This document shows, one piece after another, positions 1-7,220 of a DNA stretch of 14,627 nucleotides; the first letter of the stretch is position 1, and each line of letters starts with the position of its first letter. This DNA comes from Chloroflexota bacterium. Its GTDB lineage: Bacteria; Chloroflexota; Limnocylindria; Limnocylindrales; CSP1-4. The position numbers and the translations under genes were made by a program. The stretch spans positions 1-14,627 of the forward strand of contig JAJYGO010000122.1 of NCBI GenBank assembly GCA_021785115.1. The letters are read 5' to 3'. Below the pieces are notes generated by a model that saw only the letters and a program-made list of their open reading frames with translations, was not told the origin of the DNA and made no database searches.

Positions 1-105
1 CGATCCGACGATGACGAACTCCGCCCGGTCGGGGTCGAGCAGGCCCTGGTCGTCGAGCAGCGCCGACGACGCGCGGACGATGTGCTGGAGATCCTCGAAC
101 TTCAC
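1..105 (-). CDS. DUF6036-like nucleotidyltransferase, N-terminal part (toxin candidate), cut by window edge
   Basis: Only the first 35 codons are visible; the gene runs off the left edge. The start is GTG at 105-103, overlapping the TGA of the upstream HTH gene as GTGA, so translation is probably coupled. The translated start is MKFEDLQHIVRASSALL and the visible part ends in EFVIVGS. A short helical leader followed by a hydrophobic strand and V-I-G-S is how nucleotidyltransferase-fold proteins of the DUF6036/AbiEii-like group begin (family knowledge: the next residues are usually QAILG). In actinobacterial and other high-GC genomes this family often follows an excisionase-type HTH gene with the same C-terminal signature as the neighbour here. 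I infer the toxin partner of a toxin-antitoxin or abortive-infection pair. The catalytic Asp residues lie outside the window, so activity cannot be judged. Confidence 0.62.
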   Translation of the reverse strand, partial: MKFEDLQHIVRASSALLDDQGLLDPDRAEFVIVGS

Positions 106-638
106 GGCGTCGAGCGTCCCCCTCCCCGAGCGTGGGTGCGGCGGAAGGCCTCGATTGCCTGAATGCGCTCATCGCCCTCGAGCGCCTGTGCAAACGGCGA
201 GTTCTGGCGCAGCTCGCGTGCCCGGGGCGAGGTCGACACGAGGACCGCGAGCACGGCATCTGGGCCCTCGTCGATGAGCGCCAGCCACTGGCGCAGCCAG
301 GGTGCGCCCGACGCGCCCTTCGCGATGTACCGCTCGCTGGTGCGCCTTGCGTCAGACAGGACGCGCTCCGGATCCTGGACCAGCCGCGCAGCGACGAGGT
401 GGCTGAGCCAGAGCGACTGGCGCTGATCGCGCGTCATCGGACCGCCCCGGGCCGGCGCGCGCAGCGAGGCGAGACGCTCGGCGTCGGCGCGGCGGATCCG
501 CCGGTGGGTCCCCGCAAGCGTGTACGGCAGCTCGCCACGGTCGGCGAGGTGTGCGACATGCCGCGGTGTGGTGCCGAGCATCTCGGCTACCTGTCCGGTG
601 GAGAGCAGGTCGTCTGGTGAGGCTGTGTGGTGATCCAT
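102..638 (-). CDS. Excisionase-family HTH protein, probable antitoxin/autorepressor
   Basis: A 178-residue protein. Residues about 10-58 form a MerR/excisionase-type helix-turn-helix (LLSTGQVAEMLGTTPRHVAH, then a wing with THRRIRRADAERL). Residues about 70-178 form an alpha-helical domain with the signature RQSLWLSHLVAARL, a second helix around VLSDARR, and a C-terminal ARELRQNSPFAQAL motif. That HTH plus helical-tail architecture is known from genes sitting directly upstream of DUF6036-type nucleotidyltransferases, which is the arrangement here (GTGA overlap). I infer an antitoxin that represses its own operon. The start chosen is ATG 638. An in-frame TTG at 647 would add three residues, and neither start has a strong Shine-Dalgarno sequence. 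A promoter lies at 705-732, with candidate operators at 643-657 and 686-700. Although it is of excisionase type, its pairing argues against a role as the element's excision factor. Confidence 0.8.
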   Translation of the reverse strand: MDHHTASPDDLLSTGQVAEMLGTTPRHVAHLADRGELPYTLAGTHRRIRRADAERLASLRAPARGGPMTRDQRQSLWLSHLVAARLVQDPERVLSDARRTSERYIAKGASGAPWLRQWLALIDEGPDAVLAVLVSTSPRARELRQNSPFAQALEGDERIQAIEAFRRTHARGGGRSTP

Positions 639-642
639 CCTG

Positions 643-700
643 AACAATCCGACCAGTCAGGCGGTCCCCTTGGCGTCACAAAGCGAAAAATCCGAACAGT
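643..700 (-). repeat. Direct repeat pair, operator candidate of the HTH gene
   Basis: The plus strand reads aacaatccgaccagt at 643-657 and aaaaatccgaacagt at 686-700, 13 of 15 positions identical. The two copies are 43 bp apart, about four helical turns. One lies just downstream of the -10 box, over the expected transcription start, and the other abuts the start codon of the HTH gene. That placement fits binding by the HTH product for autorepression (inference). Confidence 0.5.
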
Positions 701-704
701 TGTG

Positions 705-732
705 AGTATGGAGGCTGGCCGACGGGCGTCAA
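705..732 (-). promoter_or_regulatory. Promoter of the HTH/nucleotidyltransferase operon
   Basis: On the minus strand a -35 box TTGACG (732-727) is followed by a 16-bp spacer and a -10 box CATACT (710-705). Transcription would start near 698, giving a leader of about 60 nt before ATG 638. The downstream repeat copies overlap the start region. Confidence 0.55.
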
Positions 733-790
733 GGGGGCCGAACCGGCTGTGACGCACTTGCTGCGGTGCGGTGCATGACAGCCTCCGCAG

Positions 791-818
791 TTGACCACCG
801 CACTCCGCCCACGATGAT
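791..818 (+). promoter_or_regulatory. Possible promoter of the 867-1604 gene
   Basis: TTGACC (791-796), a 16-bp spacer and GATGAT (813-818) lie upstream of the ATG at 867. Transcription would start near 825. The match is moderate and unsupported by any other signal. The 739-866 interval otherwise holds only a 6-bp inverted repeat (761-766 with 785-790). Confidence 0.3.
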
Positions 819-866
819 CCCCAGAGCGGGGTGCACCGGCGCCTCGGCAGGGAGGCGAGGCGCGAC

Positions 867-1604
867 ATGGCGGGAGGGCAGGCGGGTGCCGCGGCTCCGG
901 GCGCGGCGGGGCTGCGCTCCTGGCTGGGCCGACTGGTCACGCCGGTGCCGCCATTGACCCCGCGCCCGAGCGAGGTGGCCTACCTGCACGCCTGCAACCT
1001 CGTCGCCTACGAGGGCGGCGATCCCTCCCGGGTCGCGCCCGGGGTCCGGGACGTCATAGCCCGCTGGGAGGCCTGGGAGGCGCATGACGCCGCGCTGGCG
1101 GCCCTCCACCTCCCGAACCCGCGGGCAGGAGCGGCCGCTGGGGCGGACGCGTCCCGGCGGACCGCAGTCGAGCAGCCAGACGCCGGGGCCGCGCGGGCCG
1201 CCGACGCCACCTGGCGGCTCCTGATCGACGACCTGCTGCCCCACCTGTACGCCCACTGGGATCCGGTCAGCGTGCCCCAGGCCGGTCGCCCGCGGCGGGG
1301 CACGCCCCACCTGGCCAACCGGGACGGCACGCGCCTCTCCACCCATCTCGCGCTCTGGGCGCAGCGGCACGGGCGCGACTACCGCTGGGCGCGCCAGCTT
1401 CTGGAGCAGGCCGAGGCCGCCGGGCTCATCGCGCGGGAGGTCCACCGCACCCCGTACGCGGGCGGGCGGAGGGTGAAGTCTTGGTCGCAATGGGTCCTGC
1501 TGCCGCACGACGCGTACGAGCGACGGCTCGCCGAACTCGGGGTGGCGGGGGCCGGTTACGCGAAGAAACCCAGCGCAGGCTCTGCAGGGAGTCGCCCCTC
1601 CTAG
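867..1604 (+). CDS. Hypothetical protein of the mobile element, 245 aa
   Basis: I do not recognise this family. The frame is open from a GTG at 831, but ATG 867 is preferred because GGAGG at 851-855 lies 11 nt upstream. Third codon positions are almost all G or C over most of the frame, which supports real coding. The N-terminal third is rich in Ala, Gly and Pro. Residues about 32-75 (RPSEVAYLHACNLVAYEGG, then RDVIARWEAWEAHDAALAAL) look helical. The middle is a low-complexity linker. The C-terminal part, with THLALWAQRHGRDYRWARQL and then EQAEAAGLIAREV, followed by basic residues and a SWSQWVLLP strand, resembles a winged-helix fold. A DNA-binding or replication-related role is possible but is only inference. 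It is not obviously in one operon with the recombinase, since 431 bp separate it from the next small ORF. Confidence 0.7.
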   Translation: MAGGQAGAAAPGAAGLRSWLGRLVTPVPPLTPRPSEVAYLHACNLVAYEGGDPSRVAPGVRDVIARWEAWEAHDAALAALHLPNPRAGAAAGADASRRTAVEQPDAGAARAADATWRLLIDDLLPHLYAHWDPVSVPQAGRPRRGTPHLANRDGTRLSTHLALWAQRHGRDYRWARQLLEQAEAAGLIAREVHRTPYAGGRRVKSWSQWVLLPHDAYERRLAELGVAGAGYAKKPSAGSAGSRPS

Positions 1605-2035
1605 CACGCCGGACCCGTCGCTTCGGGACAGCCATTGGCTGTAGCGCCCGAAGGCAGGCGGGCTCGCCCGTGCACCTCTGGAGGACGCGCCCGAGTGCTC
1701 TGCGAAGACGGCCGTGGCGAGCCGCCAGTGGGCAGCGCGGTCGTTCGGGCGCCGGCACTGAGAGGGGCCGGGCGCCACGCGAGACGATCCCGCGCCGCGT
1801 TGCCGATAGCGATGCCGCCAGCCCTGGTCCACAGATGGTGCTCTTCGAAAGAAGGCATCGGACAGACGGGCTGCCATCGGTGTTGTTCTCTGTGATGAAG
1901 CACGCAGCGCCGTCGGATCGCGACCTCACTCGGCGGGACCAACCCGTCGGGGCGTCGCGTACGGCAAACGGGCGTGACGCGCGACCGGCCAGGCCGGCAA
2001 GGGAGCGCACCCCTCACGCGGCCACGCGGGACTCA
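1605..2035. other. Gap in the mobile element without a convincing gene
   Basis: Several frames stay open across this stretch, but their translations are Arg/Pro/Ala-rich and look like GC-driven chance frames. A short inverted repeat (acagcc att ggctgt) lies just after the stop of the 867-1604 gene. It is too short, and lacks a T-run, to be called a terminator. An in-frame ATG at 1895 could extend the next small ORF upstream, but it has no ribosome binding site and the added segment is low complexity. Confidence 0.5.
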
Positions 2036-2048
2036 GTGCGCCTGAGTC
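2030..2048. repeat. Perfect inverted repeat at the start of the small ORF
   Basis: Arms gactcag (2030-2036) and ctgagtc (2042-2048) pair perfectly over 7 bp around a 5-nt loop. The repeat covers the candidate GTG start at 2036-2038. It could be an operator, an RNA hairpin that hides that start, or part of a recombinase control region. Confidence 0.5.
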
Positions 2049-2160
2049 AGGTTGAAGCCGCAATCGTTTTCGCCATCCGCGAGGCAGCCAAACGCAGGCG
2101 CCTCGATGTGGAACTTGAGCGCCGTACCATCGGCGACATTGATCGGGAGGAGCTTGTCCC

Positions 2161-2164
<4 letters not shown>
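2036..2164 (+). CDS. Small ORF translationally coupled to the serine recombinase
   Basis: A possible 42-residue basic peptide whose TGA overlaps the recombinase ATG as ATGA. The strong Shine-Dalgarno sequence of the recombinase lies inside it. The predicted peptide contains LSQVEAAIVFAIREAAKRRR and a charged tail ending DREELVP, which would form one or two amphipathic helices. The start is uncertain: GTG 2036 lies within an inverted repeat, and ATG 1895 would give 89 residues with a low-complexity N-terminus. I do not recognise the family. Small basic proteins next to serine integrases are sometimes recombination directionality factors, but nothing in the sequence proves that here. Coding status is moderately supported by the ATGA coupling and the plausible helical composition. 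Confidence 0.42.
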
Positions 2165-3663
<1,499 letters not shown>

Positions 3664-3690
3664 GGGTAGGACGGCCATTGCCGCTGGCCG

Positions 3691-3719
3691 ATTATCCGCT
3701 GGCAGGCCGGGGCCGTCAA
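3691..3719 (-). promoter_or_regulatory. Promoter of tRNA-Val
   Basis: The minus strand shows TTGACG (3719-3714), a 17-bp spacer and GATAAT (3696-3691), a near-consensus sigma-70-type promoter. The expected start near 3684 leaves about 20 nt of leader before the tRNA 5' end at 3663. Confidence 0.75.
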
Positions 3720-3733
3720 CGAGCGTGCGTGCC

Positions 3734-3759
3734 CGGGACCCGTCCGCCCCCGGGTCCCG
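3734..3759 (-). terminator. GC-rich hairpin after the DUF167 gene, probable terminator
   Basis: Perfect 9-bp arms cgggacccg (3734-3742) and cgggtcccg (3751-3759) surround an 8-nt loop. The hairpin starts 11 nt beyond the DUF167 stop and lies before the tRNA promoter, where the dcw-side transcript should end. No T-run follows, so the call rests on position and stem strength. Confidence 0.5.
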
Positions 3760-3770
3760 TCGCCCGCGAC

Positions 3771-4037
3771 TCACGGGAGCCTCTCCCGCACCTCGTCCTG
3801 CCGGAGGCCGTCGACCTCGACCAGCTTGTGGCGGCTCCGTGCGCCGCCGACCAGGCGCACGGCGGACCGGGGAACCCGGAGCGACTCCGCGATGAGCCGG
3901 AGCAGCGCCTCGTTGGCCGCCCCTTCCGCGGGCGCGGCGCGCACGCGTGCCTGCAGCTCGCCGTCGGGGCCGGGCGGCTCGAGGCGATCGATGCCGGCGC
4001 GCGGCGTGAGCCGGACGGCGATCCGTGCCGCGGTCAC
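3771..4037 (-). CDS. DUF167 family protein (YggU-like)
   Basis: An 88-residue protein of the DUF167/YggU family, whose biochemical role is unknown. The conserved core is visible: RIAVRLTPRAG near the N-terminus, ARVRAAPAEGAANEALLRLI in the middle (the family-typical APAxxGxAN motif), and VRLVGGARSRHKLVEVDGL near the end. Its length is normal for the family (about 80-100). GTG 4037 is chosen as start because the conserved strand begins a few residues later; the frame continues upstream to 4169, but that extension is Arg-rich and not family-like. It is the last gene of the yggS-yggT-DUF167 group, 106 bp after yggT, with hairpins on both sides. Association with yggT and division genes is common in bacteria. 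Confidence 0.87.
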   Translation of the reverse strand: MTAARIAVRLTPRAGIDRLEPPGPDGELQARVRAAPAEGAANEALLRLIAESLRVPRSAVRLVGGARSRHKLVEVDGLRQDEVRERLP

Positions 4038-4094
4038 CTGACCATCCGGTTGCCGACCACGGCACCCACGGAGGTGGCGGCGACGCCTGCCGCC

Positions 4095-4140
4095 GGACCA
4101 GCCGAAGGGCGAGGCTTCGGGGCGGCGATCACGCTGGTCC
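4095..4140 (-). terminator. Nested hairpin between yggT and the DUF167 gene
   Basis: Outer arms ggaccagc (4095-4102) and gctggtcc (4133-4140) pair over 8 bp, and inner arms ccgaag (4102-4107) and cttcgg (4115-4120) pair over 6 bp. The hairpin starts 3 nt after the yggT stop codon on the minus strand. There is no T-run, so it may be an attenuator or an mRNA-stability element rather than a full terminator. Confidence 0.35.
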
Positions 4141-4143
4141 CGG

Positions 4144-4395
4144 TCAGCCGACGCCCAGCACGGTGGCAAGCACCGACAGGATCAGGAACGCGACGATCGG
4201 CGAGAAGTCGATCATCCCGGTCGCCGGGAGGACGCGCCGGATCGGCTGAAGGAACGGCTCGGTCGTCTCGTAGAGGAAGCGGGCCACGGGCGAGTCGTAC
4301 CTGGGGTTCACCCAGCTGATCAGGACCCGTCCGAACAGGAGGATGTACAGCGCAAGGAACAGGAGCCGAAGGAAGTTCGGCAGGAAGGCACCCAC
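4144..4395 (-). CDS. YggT family membrane protein
   Basis: An 83-residue small membrane protein. The first hydrophobic segment, about residues 4-28 (FLPNFLRLLFLALYILLFG), leads into the conserved SWVNP (27-31). The conserved TEPFLQPIRRVLP motif is at about 45-57, and a second membrane helix spans about 63-82. In some bacteria YggT proteins are linked to osmotic tolerance and cytoplasmic pH; in others they sit beside ftsZ and sepF. GTG 4395 is chosen as start. An ATG farther upstream at 4485 would add a Pro/Arg repeat encoded by a tandem DNA repeat and is unlikely. There is no Shine-Dalgarno sequence. A TATACT element ends 8 nt before the GTG, which would fit a leaderless transcript. Confidence 0.87.
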   Translation of the reverse strand: MGAFLPNFLRLLFLALYILLFGRVLISWVNPRYDSPVARFLYETTEPFLQPIRRVLPATGMIDFSPIVAFLILSVLATVLGVG

Positions 4396-4403
4396 GATCG
4401 AGG

Positions 4404-4409
4404 AGTATA
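4404..4409 (-). promoter_or_regulatory. TATACT -10-like element just before yggT
   Basis: TATACT on the minus strand ends 8 nt before the yggT GTG. No -35 box is visible. The same 9-nt string CTATACTCC recurs upstream of ftsZ (6652-6660), which makes chance less likely in DNA this GC-rich. A transcript from here would start at or within a few nucleotides of the start codon. Confidence 0.4.
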
Positions 4410-4435
4410 GGCGGGCGCGGGGGCCGGGCCTCGGC

Positions 4436-4490
4436 GGCACGGGTCGCGGCGGCACGGGTCGCGACGGCACGGGTCGCGGCGGCACGGGCC
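4436..4490. repeat. 15-bp tandem repeat, about 3.5 copies
   Basis: The unit ggcacgggtcgcggc begins at 4436, 4451, 4466 and 4481. The second copy has one change and the last diverges after ten bases. It lies in the gap between the yggS stop and the yggT start. It is probably a slippage-derived minisatellite. Confidence 0.85.
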
Positions 4491-4508
4491 GGCTCCGCCG
4501 CCGCTCCC

Positions 4509-5201
4509 CTACCCCGGCGGACGAGCCCCGAAGATGGCGCGCCCCAGCCTGACGATCGTCGCCCCCTCCTCCACCGCCACCTCGAAGTCGTCGCTCATCC
4601 CCATCGAGAGGGCGGCGCCGAGCCGGGGCTCCGCGGCACGCAGCCGCTCAGAGAGCTCGCGCAGTCGCCGGAACGTTGGTCGCGCCTCCTCCGGGTCCGC
4701 CACCAGCCGCCCCACCGTCATCAAACCGAGCACGCGCAGCCGGACGAGGTCAGCAAGGGCGGGCAGGTCGGCCGCGACCTCGGCAGGCGCGTACCCGGAC
4801 TTGCCGGGGTCCGCGTCCACGTTGACCTCCAGCAGGACCGGCAGGTCCGGGCGCCCATGCTCGGCGGCCAGGCGGTCGAGCCGGACGGCCAGCGCCAGCG
4901 AGTCGACCGTCTCGACCACGTCGAAGAGCTCGACGGCATGCCGCGCCTTGTTGGACTGCAGCGGTCCGATCAGGTGCCACGCGACGGGCCGGCGGGCACC
5001 GTGGGCCACGGCCCCGGGGCGGGACACGATGGCGGCCGACGTCGCCTTCGCCGGGCGGGCCGCGTCGTCATCCGCCCGCAGCGCGGCGATCTTGTCGGCG
5101 GCTTCCTGGACCCGGTTCTCGCCGAGCACCGTGAACCCCGCGGCGACGGCCGCGCGGATGCGCTCGACGGGCACGGTCTTGGTGACCGCGACCAGCGTCA
5201 C
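4509..5201 (-). CDS. YggS/PLPBP family pyridoxal phosphate homeostasis protein
   Basis: At least 230 residues of the PLP-binding YggS/PROSC family, which has an alanine-racemase-like barrel without racemase activity and keeps PLP and amino-acid pools balanced. The PLP lysine is K8 of AVTKT. LGENRVQEA, WHLIGPLQSNKA, VDSLALA, EVNVDADPGKSGY, GLMTVGR and SMGMSDDFEVAVEEGATIVRLG are all recognisable, the last two in the phosphate-binding region. GTG 5201 is the first conventional start. The frame, however, continues upstream through residues that match the family's N-terminal helix (ARVRARLLERIDAACGRSGR, then DPSGV) up to about 5280, with no ATG, GTG or TTG. A CTG at 5333 overlapping the ftsZ stop, or an ATC at 5294, could be the real start. 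It lies directly after ftsZ, a common position in dcw clusters. Confidence 0.92.
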   Translation of the reverse strand: MTLVAVTKTVPVERIRAAVAAGFTVLGENRVQEAADKIAALRADDDAARPAKATSAAIVSRPGAVAHGARRPVAWHLIGPLQSNKARHAVELFDVVETVDSLALAVRLDRLAAEHGRPDLPVLLEVNVDADPGKSGYAPAEVAADLPALADLVRLRVLGLMTVGRLVADPEEARPTFRRLRELSERLRAAEPRLGAALSMGMSDDFEVAVEEGATIVRLGRAIFGARPPG

Positions 5202-5329
5202 ACCGGACGGGTCGCGGCCGGAACGGCCGCACGCCGCGTCGATCCGCTCGAGCAGGCGGGCACGAACGCGCGCGAACGCGTCGGGCTCCGCGATGCCCCT
5301 GGAGGGTCCGTCCGCCGGCGGGACCCCGG

Positions 5330-6544
5330 TCAGCGGCTCCGGCGCAGGAACGCCGGGATGTCCAGGTCGACCTCGTCGTAGGTCGGCCGACGCTGCGCGG
5401 GGGCCGGGGCCGGCGAGGGGGCCGGGGCCGGAGCCTCGAACGGCCGCTCCGTCACCCGGTCCGGGACGCCGAGCTGCTCCATCCGCTGGCGCTCCCGGTC
5501 ACGCTCGCGCTCCAACTCTCGCAGGAAGTCGCGGTTCTCGCGCCCGGCGCGGACGGAGGTGTCCTGCGTCGCGGTGGAGAAGTCGCGGCGCTTGGTCGAG
5601 TCGAAGCCGGTGGCGATCACCGTGATCATCACGTCGTCGCCCATCCGCTCGTCGATGACGGTCCCGAAGATGATGTTCGCCTCCGGGTCGGCGGCCTCCT
5701 TGATGATCTCGGCGGCCTCGTTCACCTCGAAGAGACCCAGGTTGGGACCGCCCGTCACGTTGAACAGCAGCCCCTGCGCGCCGGTGATGTTGACCTCGAG
5801 GAGCGGGCTGGCGATCGCCTGGCGCGCCGCGTCCGAGGCACGGTTCTCGCCACTGGCGCGGCCGATGCCCATCAGCGCGGAGCCGGCGCTCTTCATGATG
5901 GTGCGCACGTCGGCGAAGTCCAGGTTGATGAGCCCGGGCACGGTGATCAGGTCGCTGATCCCCTGCACGCCCTGGCGGAGGACGTCGTCGACCACGCGGA
6001 AGGCGTCCACGATGGACGTGTTCTTGCTGACCACGTCCTTCAGGCGATCGTTGGGGATCGTGATCAGCGTGTCGACCTTCTCGCGCAGCAGCTCGGTGGT
6101 CTTCTCGGCCACCATCCGCCGCTTGGCACCCTCGAAGGCGAAGGGCTTGGTGACGACGCCGATGGTGAGCGCGCCGACCTCGCGGGCGATCTCCGCGATG
6201 ACGGGCGCCGCGCCGGAGCCGGTGCCGCCTCCCATGCCCGCCGTCAGGAAGACCATGTCCGAGTCCTTCAGGGCCTCGTAGATCTTCTCCTGGTCCTCCT
6301 CGGCGGAGCGCTGGCCGATCCCCGGGTCGCCGCCCGCACCGAGCCCGCGGGTGACCTTGTCACCGATGCGGATCTTGTGCGGCGCGTCCGACTGGAGGAG
6401 CGCCTGGGCGTCCGTGTTCACCGCGATGAACTCGACGCCCATCATCTCGGCCCGGATCATGCGGTTGACGGCATTGCTGCCGCCGCCGCCGATCCCGATG
6501 ACGCGGATGAGTGCGAAGTTCTCGGAATCCGACCGCAGCGGCAT
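5330..6544 (-). CDS. ftsZ: Cell division protein FtsZ
   Basis: A 404-residue tubulin-like GTPase that polymerises into the cytokinetic ring. The nucleotide-binding motif [14 protein letters not shown] is at 16-29, the tubulin signature GGGTGSG at 105-111, and the T7 loop of the synergy region has N207, D209 and D212 (NLDFADV), giving the catalytic contacts. The globular core ends near 315. A charged linker ([18 protein letters not shown]) and a Pro/Ala stretch follow, and the C-terminal peptide [10 protein letters not shown] binds partners such as FtsA. The start is ATG 6544 with GGGAGGAG spaced 6 nt. The frame stays open upstream to 7177, but that part is repeat-encoded low complexity. It is separated from ftsA by 912 bp, with a TATACT element about 110 bp upstream, so it probably has its own promoter. 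Confidence 0.98.
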   Translation of the reverse strand: MPLRSDSENFALIRVIGIGGGGSNAVNRMIRAEMMGVEFIAVNTDAQALLQSDAPHKIRIGDKVTRGLGAGGDPGIGQRSAEEDQEKIYEALKDSDMVFLTAGMGGGTGSGAAPVIAEIAREVGALTIGVVTKPFAFEGAKRRMVAEKTTELLREKVDTLITIPNDRLKDVVSKNTSIVDAFRVVDDVLRQGVQGISDLITVPGLINLDFADVRTIMKSAGSALMGIGRASGENRASDAARQAIASPLLEVNITGAQGLLFNVTGGPNLGLFEVNEAAEIIKEAADPEANIIFGTVIDERMGDDVMITVIATGFDSTKRRDFSTATQDTSVRAGRENRDFLRELERERDRERQRMEQLGVPDRVTERPFEAPAPAPSPAPAPAQRRPTYDEVDLDIPAFLRRSR

Positions 6545-6654
6545 GCGCGCTCCTCCCGGGTCCGGTGCGTCGCCGACAGGCGATGGCGTTGGATGAAGGC
6601 TCGTTCGAGGGCCACGACGCGTCCCCCTCCGGGGCGGCGTCAGACCTTCGGCGG

Positions 6655-6660
6655 AGTATA
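6655..6660 (-). promoter_or_regulatory. TATACT -10-like element upstream of ftsZ
   Basis: TATACT on the minus strand within CTATACTCC, the same string found before yggT. The best -35 candidate at 17-bp spacing is TGCCCT, which is poor. A start near 6648 would give a leader of about 104 nt containing a small hairpin (tcgcc tgtc ggcga) before the Shine-Dalgarno sequence. Confidence 0.4.
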
Positions 6661-6810
6661 GACCGGCACGAGCGCCGAGGGCACCCCCGGGATCATCCAG
6701 CGCCGCAGGTCGCGTGGATGCGTGCGGCGCGAGCCGGACGGCCGAAGGCTTCCGGCCTCGTGACCGTCCGGTCGCGGGGCGCCGAAGTGACGGGCGAGCA
6801 TCCGTCCCCG

Positions 6811-6963
6811 CCCGGGAGCCGCCTCCCCCCTGGGTCGCTCCGCGCCCTGGGTCACTCCGCGCCCGGGAGCCGCCTCCCCCCTGGGTCACTGCGCGCCCTG
6901 GGTCACTCCCCGCCCGGGAGCCGCCTCCCCCCTGGGTCACTGCGCGCCCTGGGTCACTCCGCG
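6811..6963. repeat. Higher-order tandem repeat: 17-bp units in three 51-bp periods
   Basis: Each 51-bp period (starting 6811, 6862, 6913) is made of three 17-bp units: cccgggagccgcctccc, then two near-identical units of the form ccctgggtcactccgcg. A tenth, degenerate unit begins at 6964 (ccctgggg). The first unit of each period can form a small hairpin (gggag ccgc ctccc). Variation between periods is limited to a few single-base changes, so the array is recent or maintained. There are no spacers, so it is not a CRISPR. Confidence 0.93.
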
Positions 6964-7040
6964 CCCTGGGGCTCTTGACCAACGCCCACCAGGTGGACGC
7001 GGGACGGCTCGGGGACGGTGCTGGCCCGGCGATCCCCACG

Positions 7041-7097
7041 CCTCGCCTGCGATTCTCGCAGCGGATGCCGCTTGAGCCCGCGAGAATCGGCGCGAGG
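7041..7097. other. Long nested inverted repeat, structured RNA or cruciform candidate
   Basis: Perfect 10-bp arms cgattctcgc (7050-7059) and gcgagaatcg (7080-7089) enclose a second hairpin, agcgg (7060-7064) with ccgct (7068-7072) around an atg loop. Outside a 3/2-nt internal loop a further 6 bp pair: cctcgc (7041-7046) with gcgagg (7092-7097). The 21 bp of stem in 57 nt is the strongest fold seen in the gap. No T-run follows on either strand. Confidence 0.6.
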
Positions 7098-7220
7098 GCG
7101 GGTCCCAGGGCCGGCGCGCACGGATGTCTGCGGTCGCGCGTGGTCCCCTGGTCGCCCCGCGTTCTGGAGGCGTGCATTGGTCACAATTGAGAGCCGCCCA
7201 CGGCATGGGAGGGGACGCGG

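Noticed and set aside
729..1877. 382-codon minus-strand open frame over the 867-1604 gene
   Set aside because: The opposite frame has much better codon-position bias and a ribosome binding site. The minus translation is Arg/Pro/Gly-rich without recognisable domains.
6971..6980. TTGACC on the plus strand as a -35 box
   Set aside because: No -10 box at any usual spacing and no plus-strand gene downstream.
6545..7177. N-terminal extension of the ftsZ frame to 7177
   Set aside because: The extension is encoded by the 17-bp repeat array and reads as Gly/Arg/Ser repeats. ATG 6544 has a strong ribosome binding site and a normal FtsZ N-terminus.
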